From: CALBPI01 sp039821645
GTDB taxonomy: Bacteria > Pseudomonadota > Gammaproteobacteria > Steroidobacterales > Woeseiaceae
Reading direction: 5' to 3'
Length of the DNA: 64,000 nt
Assembly: GCA_039821645.1 (NCBI GenBank)
Contig: JBCBNU010000006.1
Span: 19,416-83,415, forward strand
A program made the position numbers and the translations under genes. The notes beneath the pieces are model-generated. The model saw nothing but the letters and a program-made list of their open reading frames with translations, did no database searches and had not been told where the DNA came from. This document shows, in pieces, positions 18,849-26,808 of the stretch. Numbering within the stretch: position 1 is the stretch's first letter; each line of letters starts with the position of its first letter.

Positions 18849-18882
18849 GGGACACCGCGGCAACGCCGCAAGGATTAAGACC

Positions 18883-19791
18883 ATGAGTCAGGTACAAACA
18901 GCATCGCCGATCACCGTCAAACCGACGCCACCGGATGGAAACGGTTCTGTGCAGGTGCATATGGACCCGCAGGTTCAGATCGAGGGCGCTAAGGTTTTTG
19001 CTGTCTACGGCAAAGGTGGCATCGGCAAGAGCACCACATCATCGAATTTGTCTGCGGCGTTCTCGCAGCTGGGTAAGCGTGTCCTGCAGATCGGCTGTGA
19101 TCCCAAACACGATTCCACGTTCACGCTGACAAAGTGTCTCGTGCCCACGGTAATCGATGTGCTCGAATCGGTGGAGTTCCATACTGAGGAGCTTCGCGTC
19201 GATGACTTCGTCTACGAGGGCTATAACGGCGTGATGTGCGTCGAAGCGGGCGGTCCGCCGGCGGGAACCGGCTGCGGTGGCTATGTTGTCGGACAAACTG
19301 TGCGTCTGCTGAAACAACACCATCTGCTCGAAGATACCGATGTGGTGATTTTCGATGTATTGGGTGATGTCGTTTGCGGCGGTTTTGCTGCCCCTTTGCA
19401 GCACGCAGACCGAGCGCTGATCGTAACGGCAAACGATTTCGATTCGATTTTTGCCATGAACCGGATCGTGGCCGCGATCGCCGCCAAGTCCAAAAACTAC
19501 AACGTGCGACTCGGCGGTGTCATCGCCAACCGTAGTGCGGCCACCGAGCAGATCGATGGGTTCAACGAACGGATTGGCCTCGAGCGCATCGCTCATTTTC
19601 CTGACCTTGATGTGATTCGTCAGAGCCGTCTCAAGAAGTCGACACTGTTCGAGATGCCAGACTCACCTGAGCTGGCGGCGGTAAAGGAGGAATATCTGCA
19701 ACTTGCCCGCCGACTTTGGGATGGCACTGAGCCGCAGACCGCGGTACCGATGAAAGACCGAGAGATCTTCGATTTCCTGGGGTTTGACTGA
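18883..19791 (+). CDS. bchL: BchL, dark-operative protochlorophyllide reductase Fe-protein
   Basis: NifH-like ATPase that delivers electrons to BchN-BchB. The P-loop GKGGIGKSTTSSNL lies near residues 45-58, with switch sequence IGCDPKHDST. The two conserved cysteines that ligate the shared 4Fe-4S cluster are in GTGCGGY and LGDVVCGGF. 302 aa. The stop overlaps the bchM start. Confidence 0.97.
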   Translation: MSQVQTASPITVKPTPPDGNGSVQVHMDPQVQIEGAKVFAVYGKGGIGKSTTSSNLSAAFSQLGKRVLQIGCDPKHDSTFTLTKCLVPTVIDVLESVEFHTEELRVDDFVYEGYNGVMCVEAGGPPAGTGCGGYVVGQTVRLLKQHHLLEDTDVVIFDVLGDVVCGGFAAPLQHADRALIVTANDFDSIFAMNRIVAAIAAKSKNYNVRLGGVIANRSAATEQIDGFNERIGLERIAHFPDLDVIRQSRLKKSTLFEMPDSPELAAVKEEYLQLARRLWDGTEPQTAVPMKDREIFDFLGFD

Positions 19792-20495
19792 TGGGTAATG
19801 CAACTTACGAACGGACTCGAGAGCGGCTGACCACGTATTTTGATCAGACCGCAGCAGAACAGTGGGCAAAACTCACCTCCGATGCACCCGTTGGACGTGT
19901 GCGCGCGACCGTGCGTGCCGGCCGCGACGAGATGCGCGACACCATTCTCAGCTGGTTGCCACACGACCTGCGTGGGGCTCGGGTGCTCGATGCCGGGTGC
20001 GGCACTGGTGCGCTGGCGACTATCGCCGCCGCCAGGGGAGCTGACGTCGTTGCTGTTGATGTGTCTTCGACATTGATCGGGCTTGCGGCAGAGCGTGCAC
20101 CGTCGATTCCCGGCGAGGGCAGTATCACCTTTATGGTTGGCGACATGGTCGACCCGAGTCTCGGTTTCTTCGACTTCGTCGTCGCGATGGATTCGTTGAT
20201 TCATTACGAGCCTGCTGATATCGCGGAAACGCTTTCCGAGCTCGGTGGGCGCGCACGTCGTGGCATGATTTTCACGTTCGCGCCCAAAACACCGGCGCTG
20301 GCAGTAATGCACGCGGTAGGCCGCATCATTCCGAAGTCTGATGCGAGAGCGCCGTTCATCCGTCCGGTGTCCGAGTCACATATGCGTTATTGCATCGAGC
20401 GAGAAAAGGATCTCGATCGGTTCAAGATCGGGCGCACACGCCGGGTGAGCAGCGGATTCTATAAGTCCCAAGCGATGGAGATCACACGTACATGA
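19791..20495 (+). CDS. bchM: BchM, Mg-protoporphyrin IX O-methyltransferase
   Basis: SAM-dependent methyltransferase that makes Mg-protoporphyrin IX monomethyl ester, the substrate of AcsF. Motif I is VLDAGCGTGALA (about residues 65-76). YFDQTAAEQWAKLTSDAPVGRVRATVRAGR near the N-terminus and FTFAPKTPAL are family-typical. 234 aa. It overlaps bchL and lhaA by 1 and 4 bases. Confidence 0.95.
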   Translation: MGNATYERTRERLTTYFDQTAAEQWAKLTSDAPVGRVRATVRAGRDEMRDTILSWLPHDLRGARVLDAGCGTGALATIAAARGADVVAVDVSSTLIGLAAERAPSIPGEGSITFMVGDMVDPSLGFFDFVVAMDSLIHYEPADIAETLSELGGRARRGMIFTFAPKTPALAVMHAVGRIIPKSDARAPFIRPVSESHMRYCIEREKDLDRFKIGRTRRVSSGFYKSQAMEITRT

Positions 20496-21925
20496 TGCGA
20501 TGGGCTGAAGGTTTGTCCCAGCGCTGGCGAGATGTCGCGCCAGCACTGCTGCCGTTTGCAGATGTTGCAAGCGAGGACCTACCTTTGTCCCGACTTCTGC
20601 GCCTTTCCTTGTTCCAGTTTTCGGTCGGTATGGCCGTGGTGCTGCTCAGCGGCACGCTGAATCGCGTGATGATCGTTGAGCTTGGTATTCCGGCTGCTCT
20701 GGTTGCCATCATGGTGGCGCTTCCGCTGCTCGCCGCACCGTTCCGCGCTTTGATCGGTTTCAATTCGGATAACCTGGTATCGCATATCGGTTGGCGCCGT
20801 GTGCCTTTTATCTGGTTTGGCACGATGATGCAGTTCGGCGGGTTCGCATTCATGCCGTTCGCATTGTTTGTGATGTCTGGCGATACGCAGGGTCCGATCT
20901 GGGTTGGACACGCAGCCGCCGCACTCGCGTTCCTGCTGGTCGGTGCCGGGCTACATACAACGCAAACCGCAGGGTTGGCGCTCGCTACCGATGTATCGCC
21001 GAAAGAGGAGCGCCCGCGCGTCGTTGCGCTGCTCTTCGTGATGCTGCTGGTCGGTATGCTTGTGAGTGCGCTTATCTTCGGTCAGTTGCTTCAGGACTTC
21101 ACGCACGTTCGACTGATTCGTGTGATTCAGGGTGCTGCGATGGTGACCTTGATCTTGAATGTCACCGCGCTGTGGAAGCAGGAGACGATCGACCCAACGC
21201 GAACCCAACCGCGACCTGACCGTCCGAAATTCTCAGAAGCCTGGCAGAAGCTGCGCGAGGATCCGCGCTCAGGCCGATTACTGTTGGCACTGGGTATCGG
21301 CACGACCGGTTTCACGATGCAGGACATCCTGCTTGAGCCCTACGGTGCTGAGATTCTCGGCATGGGTGTTGCCGCCACCACCCAACTGACGGCGACACTC
21401 TCGGCCGGCATGCTACTCGCTTTTTTTGCTTCCTCGCGATGGTTATCACGCGGTACCGATCCGCAACGTCTCGCTGCATTCGGCGCCTTGCTGGGTGCGA
21501 TGGCTTTCTTGCTGGTGGCGATCGTTTCCGGCGTACGTATTCAAGCGCTCTTCCAGGTTGCCGTGTTTGGCATCGGTGTAGGGGCAGGACTTTTTTCAGT
21601 GGGCATGTTGGTCGGCGCGATGGATCTTGCGCGAGTCGCGGGCACTGGCCTGGCATTAGGTGCATGGGGCGCAGTGCAGGCGACTGCAACCGGCATTGGC
21701 GTGGCGGCCGGAGGTGCACTCCGGGATGTATTCGGCCACTGGATCGAATTGGGACGACTGGGGCCAGCGATAACAGACCCGGCCACGGGTTACACGTTGG
21801 TTTATCAATTTGAAGTGTTTTTGCTCTTTGTCACATTGGTCGTGGTCGGCCCATTGGCAAAGTTCACGCGGGAGGCTGGTGCGGACGCGGACGGACGATT
21901 GGGTCTAACGGAGTTTCCGCAGTAG
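20492..21925 (+). CDS. lhaA: LhaA, LH1 assembly protein of the PucC family
   Basis: Twelve-helix MFS-fold protein needed for efficient LH1 assembly. The opening LRLSLFQFSVGMAVVLLSGTLNRVMIVELGIPA and the loop FNSDNLVSHIGWRRVPFIWFGTMMQFGGFAFMP are characteristic of LhaA. 477 aa. Position bchM-lhaA-puhA is conserved in purple bacteria. A second PucC-family gene lies at 10589-11899. Confidence 0.93.
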   Translation: MMRWAEGLSQRWRDVAPALLPFADVASEDLPLSRLLRLSLFQFSVGMAVVLLSGTLNRVMIVELGIPAALVAIMVALPLLAAPFRALIGFNSDNLVSHIGWRRVPFIWFGTMMQFGGFAFMPFALFVMSGDTQGPIWVGHAAAALAFLLVGAGLHTTQTAGLALATDVSPKEERPRVVALLFVMLLVGMLVSALIFGQLLQDFTHVRLIRVIQGAAMVTLILNVTALWKQETIDPTRTQPRPDRPKFSEAWQKLREDPRSGRLLLALGIGTTGFTMQDILLEPYGAEILGMGVAATTQLTATLSAGMLLAFFASSRWLSRGTDPQRLAAFGALLGAMAFLLVAIVSGVRIQALFQVAVFGIGVGAGLFSVGMLVGAMDLARVAGTGLALGAWGAVQATATGIGVAAGGALRDVFGHWIELGRLGPAITDPATGYTLVYQFEVFLLFVTLVVVGPLAKFTREAGADADGRLGLTEFPQ

Positions 21926-21943
21926 CCGTTAAGGAGTCATGTT

Positions 21944-22729
21944 ATGGCAAATGATTTGGTAGGTTCAATCGATCTCGTTGAGATCCTTTTTACCCTGTTC
22001 TGGTTGTTCTTTTTCGGACTGGTGTTCTACATCCAGCGCGAAGGTCGCAGGGAAGGTTACCCCGTGATGCACGAGAACCCTGACGGTTCGGTCCGCTTGG
22101 GACCCAATCCGGACGTTGTGGACAACAAGAAGGTTTTTCTTCCCCAGCACGGTGGTGAAGCAGCTGTACCGCGTCCGATTAACATGGATTTCGATGCGGA
22201 AATCGCAGCGACGCCCGCCGGCCGGTTCCCGGGCGCACCTTATGTGCCGACAGGTGATCCACTGGTTGACGGCATTGGGCCAGCTGCATGGTCCGAGCGC
22301 GAAGACACGCCGGATCTCTGCTATGACGGGAATCCCCGTATCGTTCCGATGCGCAACAACCCCACCTTCCACATAGACTCCAGAGACCCCGATCCGCGTG
22401 GGAAAGCTGTGGTCACTGCAGATGGCAAGACGGTGGGTTCGGTTACCGATGCCTGGATAGATCTCCCGGAACCCATGATCGTCTATCTGGAGGTCGCTCT
22501 GGATGAGAGTGTCGGTACCGGCAACGTGCTCGTGCCGTTCGCGTTTGTCGACATCAGCAAGAAACGTGACACTATCCTCGTGGAGGCCGTCATGGCAGAG
22601 CAGTTCGCTCGCGCGCCGCGCATTAAAGAAGCGGATACAGTCACTCTACTCGAGGAAGACAAGATTCAGGGTTACTTCGGCGGCGGTAAGCTGCTGGCAA
22701 CCCCTGAACGGTCTGAGCCACTGATATGA
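21944..22729 (+). CDS. puhA: PuhA, photosynthetic reaction centre H subunit
   Basis: Single-span subunit that caps the cytoplasmic face of PufL/PufM and shapes proton delivery to QB. One N-terminal helix (VEILFTLFWLFFFGLVFYI) is followed by QREGRREGYP and then a PRC-barrel domain (KAVVTADGKTVGSVTDAWID). 261 aa, normal length. A good ribosome site (AAGGAG) precedes ATG 21944. The stop overlaps the next gene by 4 bases. Confidence 0.97.
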   Translation: MANDLVGSIDLVEILFTLFWLFFFGLVFYIQREGRREGYPVMHENPDGSVRLGPNPDVVDNKKVFLPQHGGEAAVPRPINMDFDAEIAATPAGRFPGAPYVPTGDPLVDGIGPAAWSEREDTPDLCYDGNPRIVPMRNNPTFHIDSRDPDPRGKAVVTADGKTVGSVTDAWIDLPEPMIVYLEVALDESVGTGNVLVPFAFVDISKKRDTILVEAVMAEQFARAPRIKEADTVTLLEEDKIQGYFGGGKLLATPERSEPLI

Positions 22730-23847
22730 GCGTCGACGCTGGCCGAATTCGGGGCGCTTTGGACAGCGACGATGTTCATGTTGGAGAACGTGTTCTGTGG
22801 CAGGGAGGGCCTGCGCCCTCTCTGCTAGCACGGCATGCGTTACACGTCAGAAAAGTAGCACTCTATTTTGTGTTGCTGCTGCTTTGGCGCGTCGGTAACA
22901 CACTGTACGGCGGTGGTACGTGGGGCGATGTAGCGCAAACCTCAACGACCACAATCCTGTTCGGCGTAACGCTATGTTCGATGTTGTGGATTTACGCGCG
23001 CTGGGCAGAACGTTCGACTACCTACACAATTACCGATAAGCGGATCGCAATTCGAACGGGTGTCGCGTTACAGATTACTGTCACGATACCGCTCGAAAAG
23101 ATCGAGAGCGCCGGACTGATCCCGCGCGGCGATACTGGCGGCGATGTCGTCTTGCATACTGCCAGAGATGCTCGTGTTGCTTATTTTGTGTTGTGGCCGA
23201 GTGTTCAGCCTTTCACGATTCGTCACCCAAGACCCATGCTTCGGTGTCTTGAAGACGCGCGCAGTGCAGCTGATGCAATAAAGTCCGCGATTGAAGCAGA
23301 TATGCGTCATCAGGCGCCTAAAAGCCAACCTCTCGAGCCGTGGCTGCACGACGACGATGGCGAACCGGATGATCATCACGACAACATGTTGTCGACGGTG
23401 CCACTACGTGTGATGGGCGCTTTCGCGCTACTTGCCATACTCGGTGTCGCATGGCAGCAATACTTCGTGAATCCGAACGCAGATGGTCAGGCCTACGTGG
23501 AATCGCGAGTCCTGGCCAAATCACTAACACTACGCTTCGTGAATCTTCCGGATGGTTCGATGTCGGTACAAGAAATCGACGGGCGTGTCCGCGCGGTCGT
23601 GCCCTCCGGTGATCTACCGTTCATGCAAGTCACCGTTCGCGGTCTGGTGCAGGAGAGAGAGGTGCTTGAGGCGGATATGAATCCCGGGTTTGAGCTACGG
23701 CAATATGAGGACAGAACCAGCGAGTTTGTCGATCTGTCGACCGGTCGTCGTATCGATTTACGAGCTTTTGGTCAAGATCCCGCCGGTCAATTTACATGGC
23801 TCTTTGATACTGAGCCAGCGGCGCCGAGCGTCGCAGATACGCAATAG
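22726..23847 (+). CDS. PuhB-PuhC fusion, reaction-centre assembly protein
   Basis: One 373-aa frame covers two normally separate assembly proteins. Residues about 1-205 match PuhB: two membrane segments near 45-60 and 75-92, then a bacterial PH-like domain (TTYTITDKRIAIRTG..IPLEKIES). Residues about 222-373 match PuhC: one helix (227-247), then LRFVNLPDGSMSV, VTVRGLVQERE and the C-terminal signature DLSTGRRIDLRAFGQ. The linker (about 196-221) is rich in Asp and His. No internal stop or good internal start separates the halves. It lies between puhA and acsF. Confidence 0.85.
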   Translation: MSVDAGRIRGALDSDDVHVGERVLWQGGPAPSLLARHALHVRKVALYFVLLLLWRVGNTLYGGGTWGDVAQTSTTTILFGVTLCSMLWIYARWAERSTTYTITDKRIAIRTGVALQITVTIPLEKIESAGLIPRGDTGGDVVLHTARDARVAYFVLWPSVQPFTIRHPRPMLRCLEDARSAADAIKSAIEADMRHQAPKSQPLEPWLHDDDGEPDDHHDNMLSTVPLRVMGAFALLAILGVAWQQYFVNPNADGQAYVESRVLAKSLTLRFVNLPDGSMSVQEIDGRVRAVVPSGDLPFMQVTVRGLVQEREVLEADMNPGFELRQYEDRTSEFVDLSTGRRIDLRAFGQDPAGQFTWLFDTEPAAPSVADTQ

Positions 23848-23859
23848 GAGGGCAGGACC

Positions 23860-24927
23860 ATGTCTGAATCCGCGAAAGACTTGTCAGGTGTCAACGAATC
23901 GACCCGGGAAGCACATAAAGAGACTGTGCTTGCGCCGCGGTTCTATAAAACCGATACGGCCGCGATGGATGCGCTGGACTTCACACCGATCCGAAAGGAA
24001 TGGGATGCCTTGATGGCGGAGTTCGCAAGCGATACGAACAAGAACCACTTCAAGCGCGACGAAAACTTCAAGGACGAAATCAAGAGCCTCTCGCCAGAGC
24101 TGTTTGAGGAATTCATCGGGTTTCTGGTGTCTTCGGTGACTTCCGAGTATTCCGGTTGTGCGCTATACGCGGATATCAAGAAGGCGGTGGACAACCCCGA
24201 CGTGAAATCGGTCATGGCATACATGGCCCGTGACGAGGCGCGACACGCGAGCTTCATCAATCGTACCCTCGAGGATTACGGGCGGCCGGTTAACCTGAGT
24301 TTCTTGCGGCAGGAAAAGAAGTACACATTCTTCAAGCCAAAGTACATCTTCTACGCGACCTACTTGTCGGAAAAAATCGGATACGCGCGCTACATCAAAA
24401 TCTTCCGATTGATTGAGGCGCATCCGGAACGTCGTTTCCATCCGATCTTCCGTTGGTTTGAGCGCTGGTGTAACGATGAGTTTCGCCATGGCGAGGTATT
24501 TGCGCTTATTTTGCGGGCGAATCCACACTTGCTGCGCGGACACAACTTGCTTTGGATTCGCTTCTTCCTAATAGCTGTGTTCGCCACGATGTATGTGCGT
24601 GACCATGCTCGCCCTGCAATGCACGACGCTTTCGGCGTTACACCGACCGAGTACGACCGGGATGTTATTGCCATTACATCCGAGATCACTAAACAGATCT
24701 TCCCGTTTACACTCAACCTTGACGATGAGCGTCTGTGGCGGGGATTCGAGCGCTTGCGCGAGATCAGTGAGGCGAGCGAACGTGCCAAGGCGCAGGGCGG
24801 AGTTATGGGCAAACTGACCGGTGCCTGGTGTGCGCTGAAGGGTGTTGTCATCTTCGGAAGACTGTTCATGCTACCGGTCCGTCGGCACGAATTGCCCAAA
24901 GAGGTTCGTCTGGCGCCGAGCTGGTAG
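23860..24927 (+). CDS. acsF: AcsF, aerobic Mg-protoporphyrin IX monomethyl ester cyclase
   Basis: Di-iron oxygenase that closes the isocyclic ring E with O2, giving protochlorophyllide. Two ExxH iron-binding motifs are visible, DEARHASF (near residue 127) and NDEFRHGEVF (near 207). KYTFFKPKYIFYATYLSEKIGYARYI is characteristic of the family. 355 aa, good ribosome site (GGAGG). No bchE, the anaerobic cyclase, occurs in the window, so bacteriochlorophyll synthesis through this cluster requires oxygen. Confidence 0.96.
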   Translation: MSESAKDLSGVNESTREAHKETVLAPRFYKTDTAAMDALDFTPIRKEWDALMAEFASDTNKNHFKRDENFKDEIKSLSPELFEEFIGFLVSSVTSEYSGCALYADIKKAVDNPDVKSVMAYMARDEARHASFINRTLEDYGRPVNLSFLRQEKKYTFFKPKYIFYATYLSEKIGYARYIKIFRLIEAHPERRFHPIFRWFERWCNDEFRHGEVFALILRANPHLLRGHNLLWIRFFLIAVFATMYVRDHARPAMHDAFGVTPTEYDRDVIAITSEITKQIFPFTLNLDDERLWRGFERLREISEASERAKAQGGVMGKLTGAWCALKGVVIFGRLFMLPVRRHELPKEVRLAPSW

Positions 24928-24946
24928 GACGATCGAGCGCTTGTCG

Positions 24947-25801
24947 ATGGTCTATTTTTGGCCAACCGTTTTCGCATTGGCGCTTTGGTGGTCCAGCACG
25001 TTGATTCTGCTCAAGCGGATCAAAATGCCGGACTCGAGACGCGCCGGAACGCTGACAGCCGCATGGGTCGTATTGTTGGTGGGTGTGGTGCTGTTCGGGT
25101 TCAGTCTGACGCTTGCCACGCCCCTTGGGGCTTGTATGGCGTTCGCTGGCGCGTTGGCGATCTGGTGTTGGCATGAGGCGGTTTATCTGCTCGGGTTTCT
25201 CACTGGACCACGACCGCTCGCTTGCCCGCCCGAGTCCACTGGGCCAGAACGTTTTCGATATGGCATCGCGGCAAGTCTCTATCACGAGCTTGCCGTGTTA
25301 TTCACCGTTGGCTTGCTCTGGTGGTGGTCCGCGGGAGCCGACAACGCGCTCGGTGCGAAAGTGTTGACGGCTTTGTGGCTGCTGCGTTGGAGCACGAAAA
25401 TCAATATTTTCTTCGGGGTCGCGAATTTGCACACGGAGTTCTGGCCCGAGCGACTCCGTTATCTTGAGTCCTACGTCGGTGAACAACCCAATCGTTCTGC
25501 GATGCTCTTCTCTGGCGTGCTCATCACGTTGCTCGCGGCATGGGCGGTGGTTTCCGGAAGTGCATCAAACAGTCTGGCGGCGCCCGGTTACTCAGCGACT
25601 GCAACTGTTCTGTTGCTGACGCTCATCGTTTTGGGAGCAATAGAGCACGTGCTGCTTGCGTTGCGCGTCAAGGACGAGTGGTTGTGGTCGCTCGCGGTCG
25701 AACCGTCGACCGAGGCGGCACCGATTTCGGTGCGGGCATCGCTTGCGACGGACGGCAAACTTCCTAACATCAAGAATCAGAAGCCAACCGGCAAGACATG
25801 A
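24947..25801 (+). CDS. puhE: PuhE, photosynthetic complex assembly protein (DUF3623)
   Basis: Polytopic membrane protein (about seven or eight helices) of the PuhE family, associated with assembly of the photosynthetic unit. Family-typical segments are WCWHEAVYLLGFLTGPR, YHELAVLFTVGLLWWWS and RWSTKINIFFGVANLHTEFWPERLRYLESY. ATG 24947 is preferred; an in-frame TTG lies at 24941 and the frame is open into acsF. 284 aa. The stop overlaps the bchI start (ATGA). Confidence 0.9.
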   Translation: MVYFWPTVFALALWWSSTLILLKRIKMPDSRRAGTLTAAWVVLLVGVVLFGFSLTLATPLGACMAFAGALAIWCWHEAVYLLGFLTGPRPLACPPESTGPERFRYGIAASLYHELAVLFTVGLLWWWSAGADNALGAKVLTALWLLRWSTKINIFFGVANLHTEFWPERLRYLESYVGEQPNRSAMLFSGVLITLLAAWAVVSGSASNSLAAPGYSATATVLLLTLIVLGAIEHVLLALRVKDEWLWSLAVEPSTEAAPISVRASLATDGKLPNIKNQKPTGKT

Positions 25802-26808
25802 GTTCCAGCACACCCCGTAAGCCATTCCCGTTCACTGCAATTGTCGGCCAGGACGAAATGAAGCAAGCGATTCTCATCGCTGCGGTCGATCCTAGCGTCG
25901 GCGGTGTACTGGTGTTCGGTGATCGCGGCACGGGTAAGTCGACCGCAGTGCGAGCGCTTGCCGGACTGCTTCCCAAGATGGCCGTGATCGCCGACTCGCC
26001 GTATAACCTCGAGCCGGACCCCTCGACAGCGAAAAAGGCGGCGCAAAAGGTGAAGCAGGTGCCGGTGCCGGTCGTGGATATGCCGCTGGGTGCAACAGAG
26101 GATCGTGTTGTTGGCGCTCTGGACCTTGAGCGCGCTCTCGCGCATGGGGAAAAGGCGTTTGAACCAGGGTTGTTGGCGAGAGCCAATCGCGGTTTTCTCT
26201 ATATCGACGAAGTGAATCTGCTCGAGGACCATCTGGTCGATTTGCTGCTCGATGTTGCCGCTTCCGGTGAGAATTTAGTCGAGCGCGAAGGATTGAGCGT
26301 GCGCCACCCGGCGCGATTTGTCTTGGTTGGCAGCGGCAACCCCGAGGAGGGCGAGCTGCGACCACAGTTGCTGGATCGCTTTGGCCTCAGCGTGGATGTG
26401 CGAACACCGCGCGAGATGAAAGACCGTATCGAGATCATTCGTCGACGCGATGATTACGAACAAGACCCTGCCGGGTTCTGCCGGCGCTGGGCACGTCGGG
26501 AAGGCGCTGTGCGTCGGAAGATAGCGAAAGCGCGCGAACTGTTGAGCGATATGCAGGTCCCGGAAAGCGTGCTCGAGGTCGCGGCGACCCTGTGTGTCGG
26601 CCTCGGCACGGATGGCTTGCGTGGGGAGCTGACGTTAGTCCGGGCAGCTCGAGCCAGCGCCGCGCTTGCAGGCAGGAGTGAGGTGACGCCTGACGATGTG
26701 CGCGACGTTGCGCAGTTGGCACTGCGCCACCGATTGCGACGGGATCCGCTCGACGATACCGATGCGAGTGTGCGGGTCGCACGCGCACTGGAAACGCTGG
26801 ATGCCTGA
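25798..26808 (+). CDS. bchI: BchI, magnesium chelatase subunit I
   Basis: AAA+ ATPase subunit of Mg-chelatase, which inserts Mg2+ into protoporphyrin IX. It has FPFTAIVGQDEMKQAI, Walker A GDRGTGKST, Walker B FLYIDEVNLLEDH and the sensor/arginine region GNPEEGELRPQLLDRFGL. 336 aa. It overlaps puhE and bchD. The porphyrin-binding partner BchH is not in the window. Confidence 0.97.
   Translation: MSSSTPRKPFPFTAIVGQDEMKQAILIAAVDPSVGGVLVFGDRGTGKSTAVRALAGLLPKMAVIADSPYNLEPDPSTAKKAAQKVKQVPVPVVDMPLGATEDRVVGALDLERALAHGEKAFEPGLLARANRGFLYIDEVNLLEDHLVDLLLDVAASGENLVEREGLSVRHPARFVLVGSGNPEEGELRPQLLDRFGLSVDVRTPREMKDRIEIIRRRDDYEQDPAGFCRRWARREGAVRRKIAKARELLSDMQVPESVLEVAATLCVGLGTDGLRGELTLVRAARASAALAGRSEVTPDDVRDVAQLALRHRLRRDPLDDTDASVRVARALETLDA

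Noticed and set aside
22726..23847. Two separate genes puhB and puhC with a frameshift
   Set aside because: The frame is continuous with no stop and no good internal start with ribosome site near the domain junction, so a fusion is the simpler reading.
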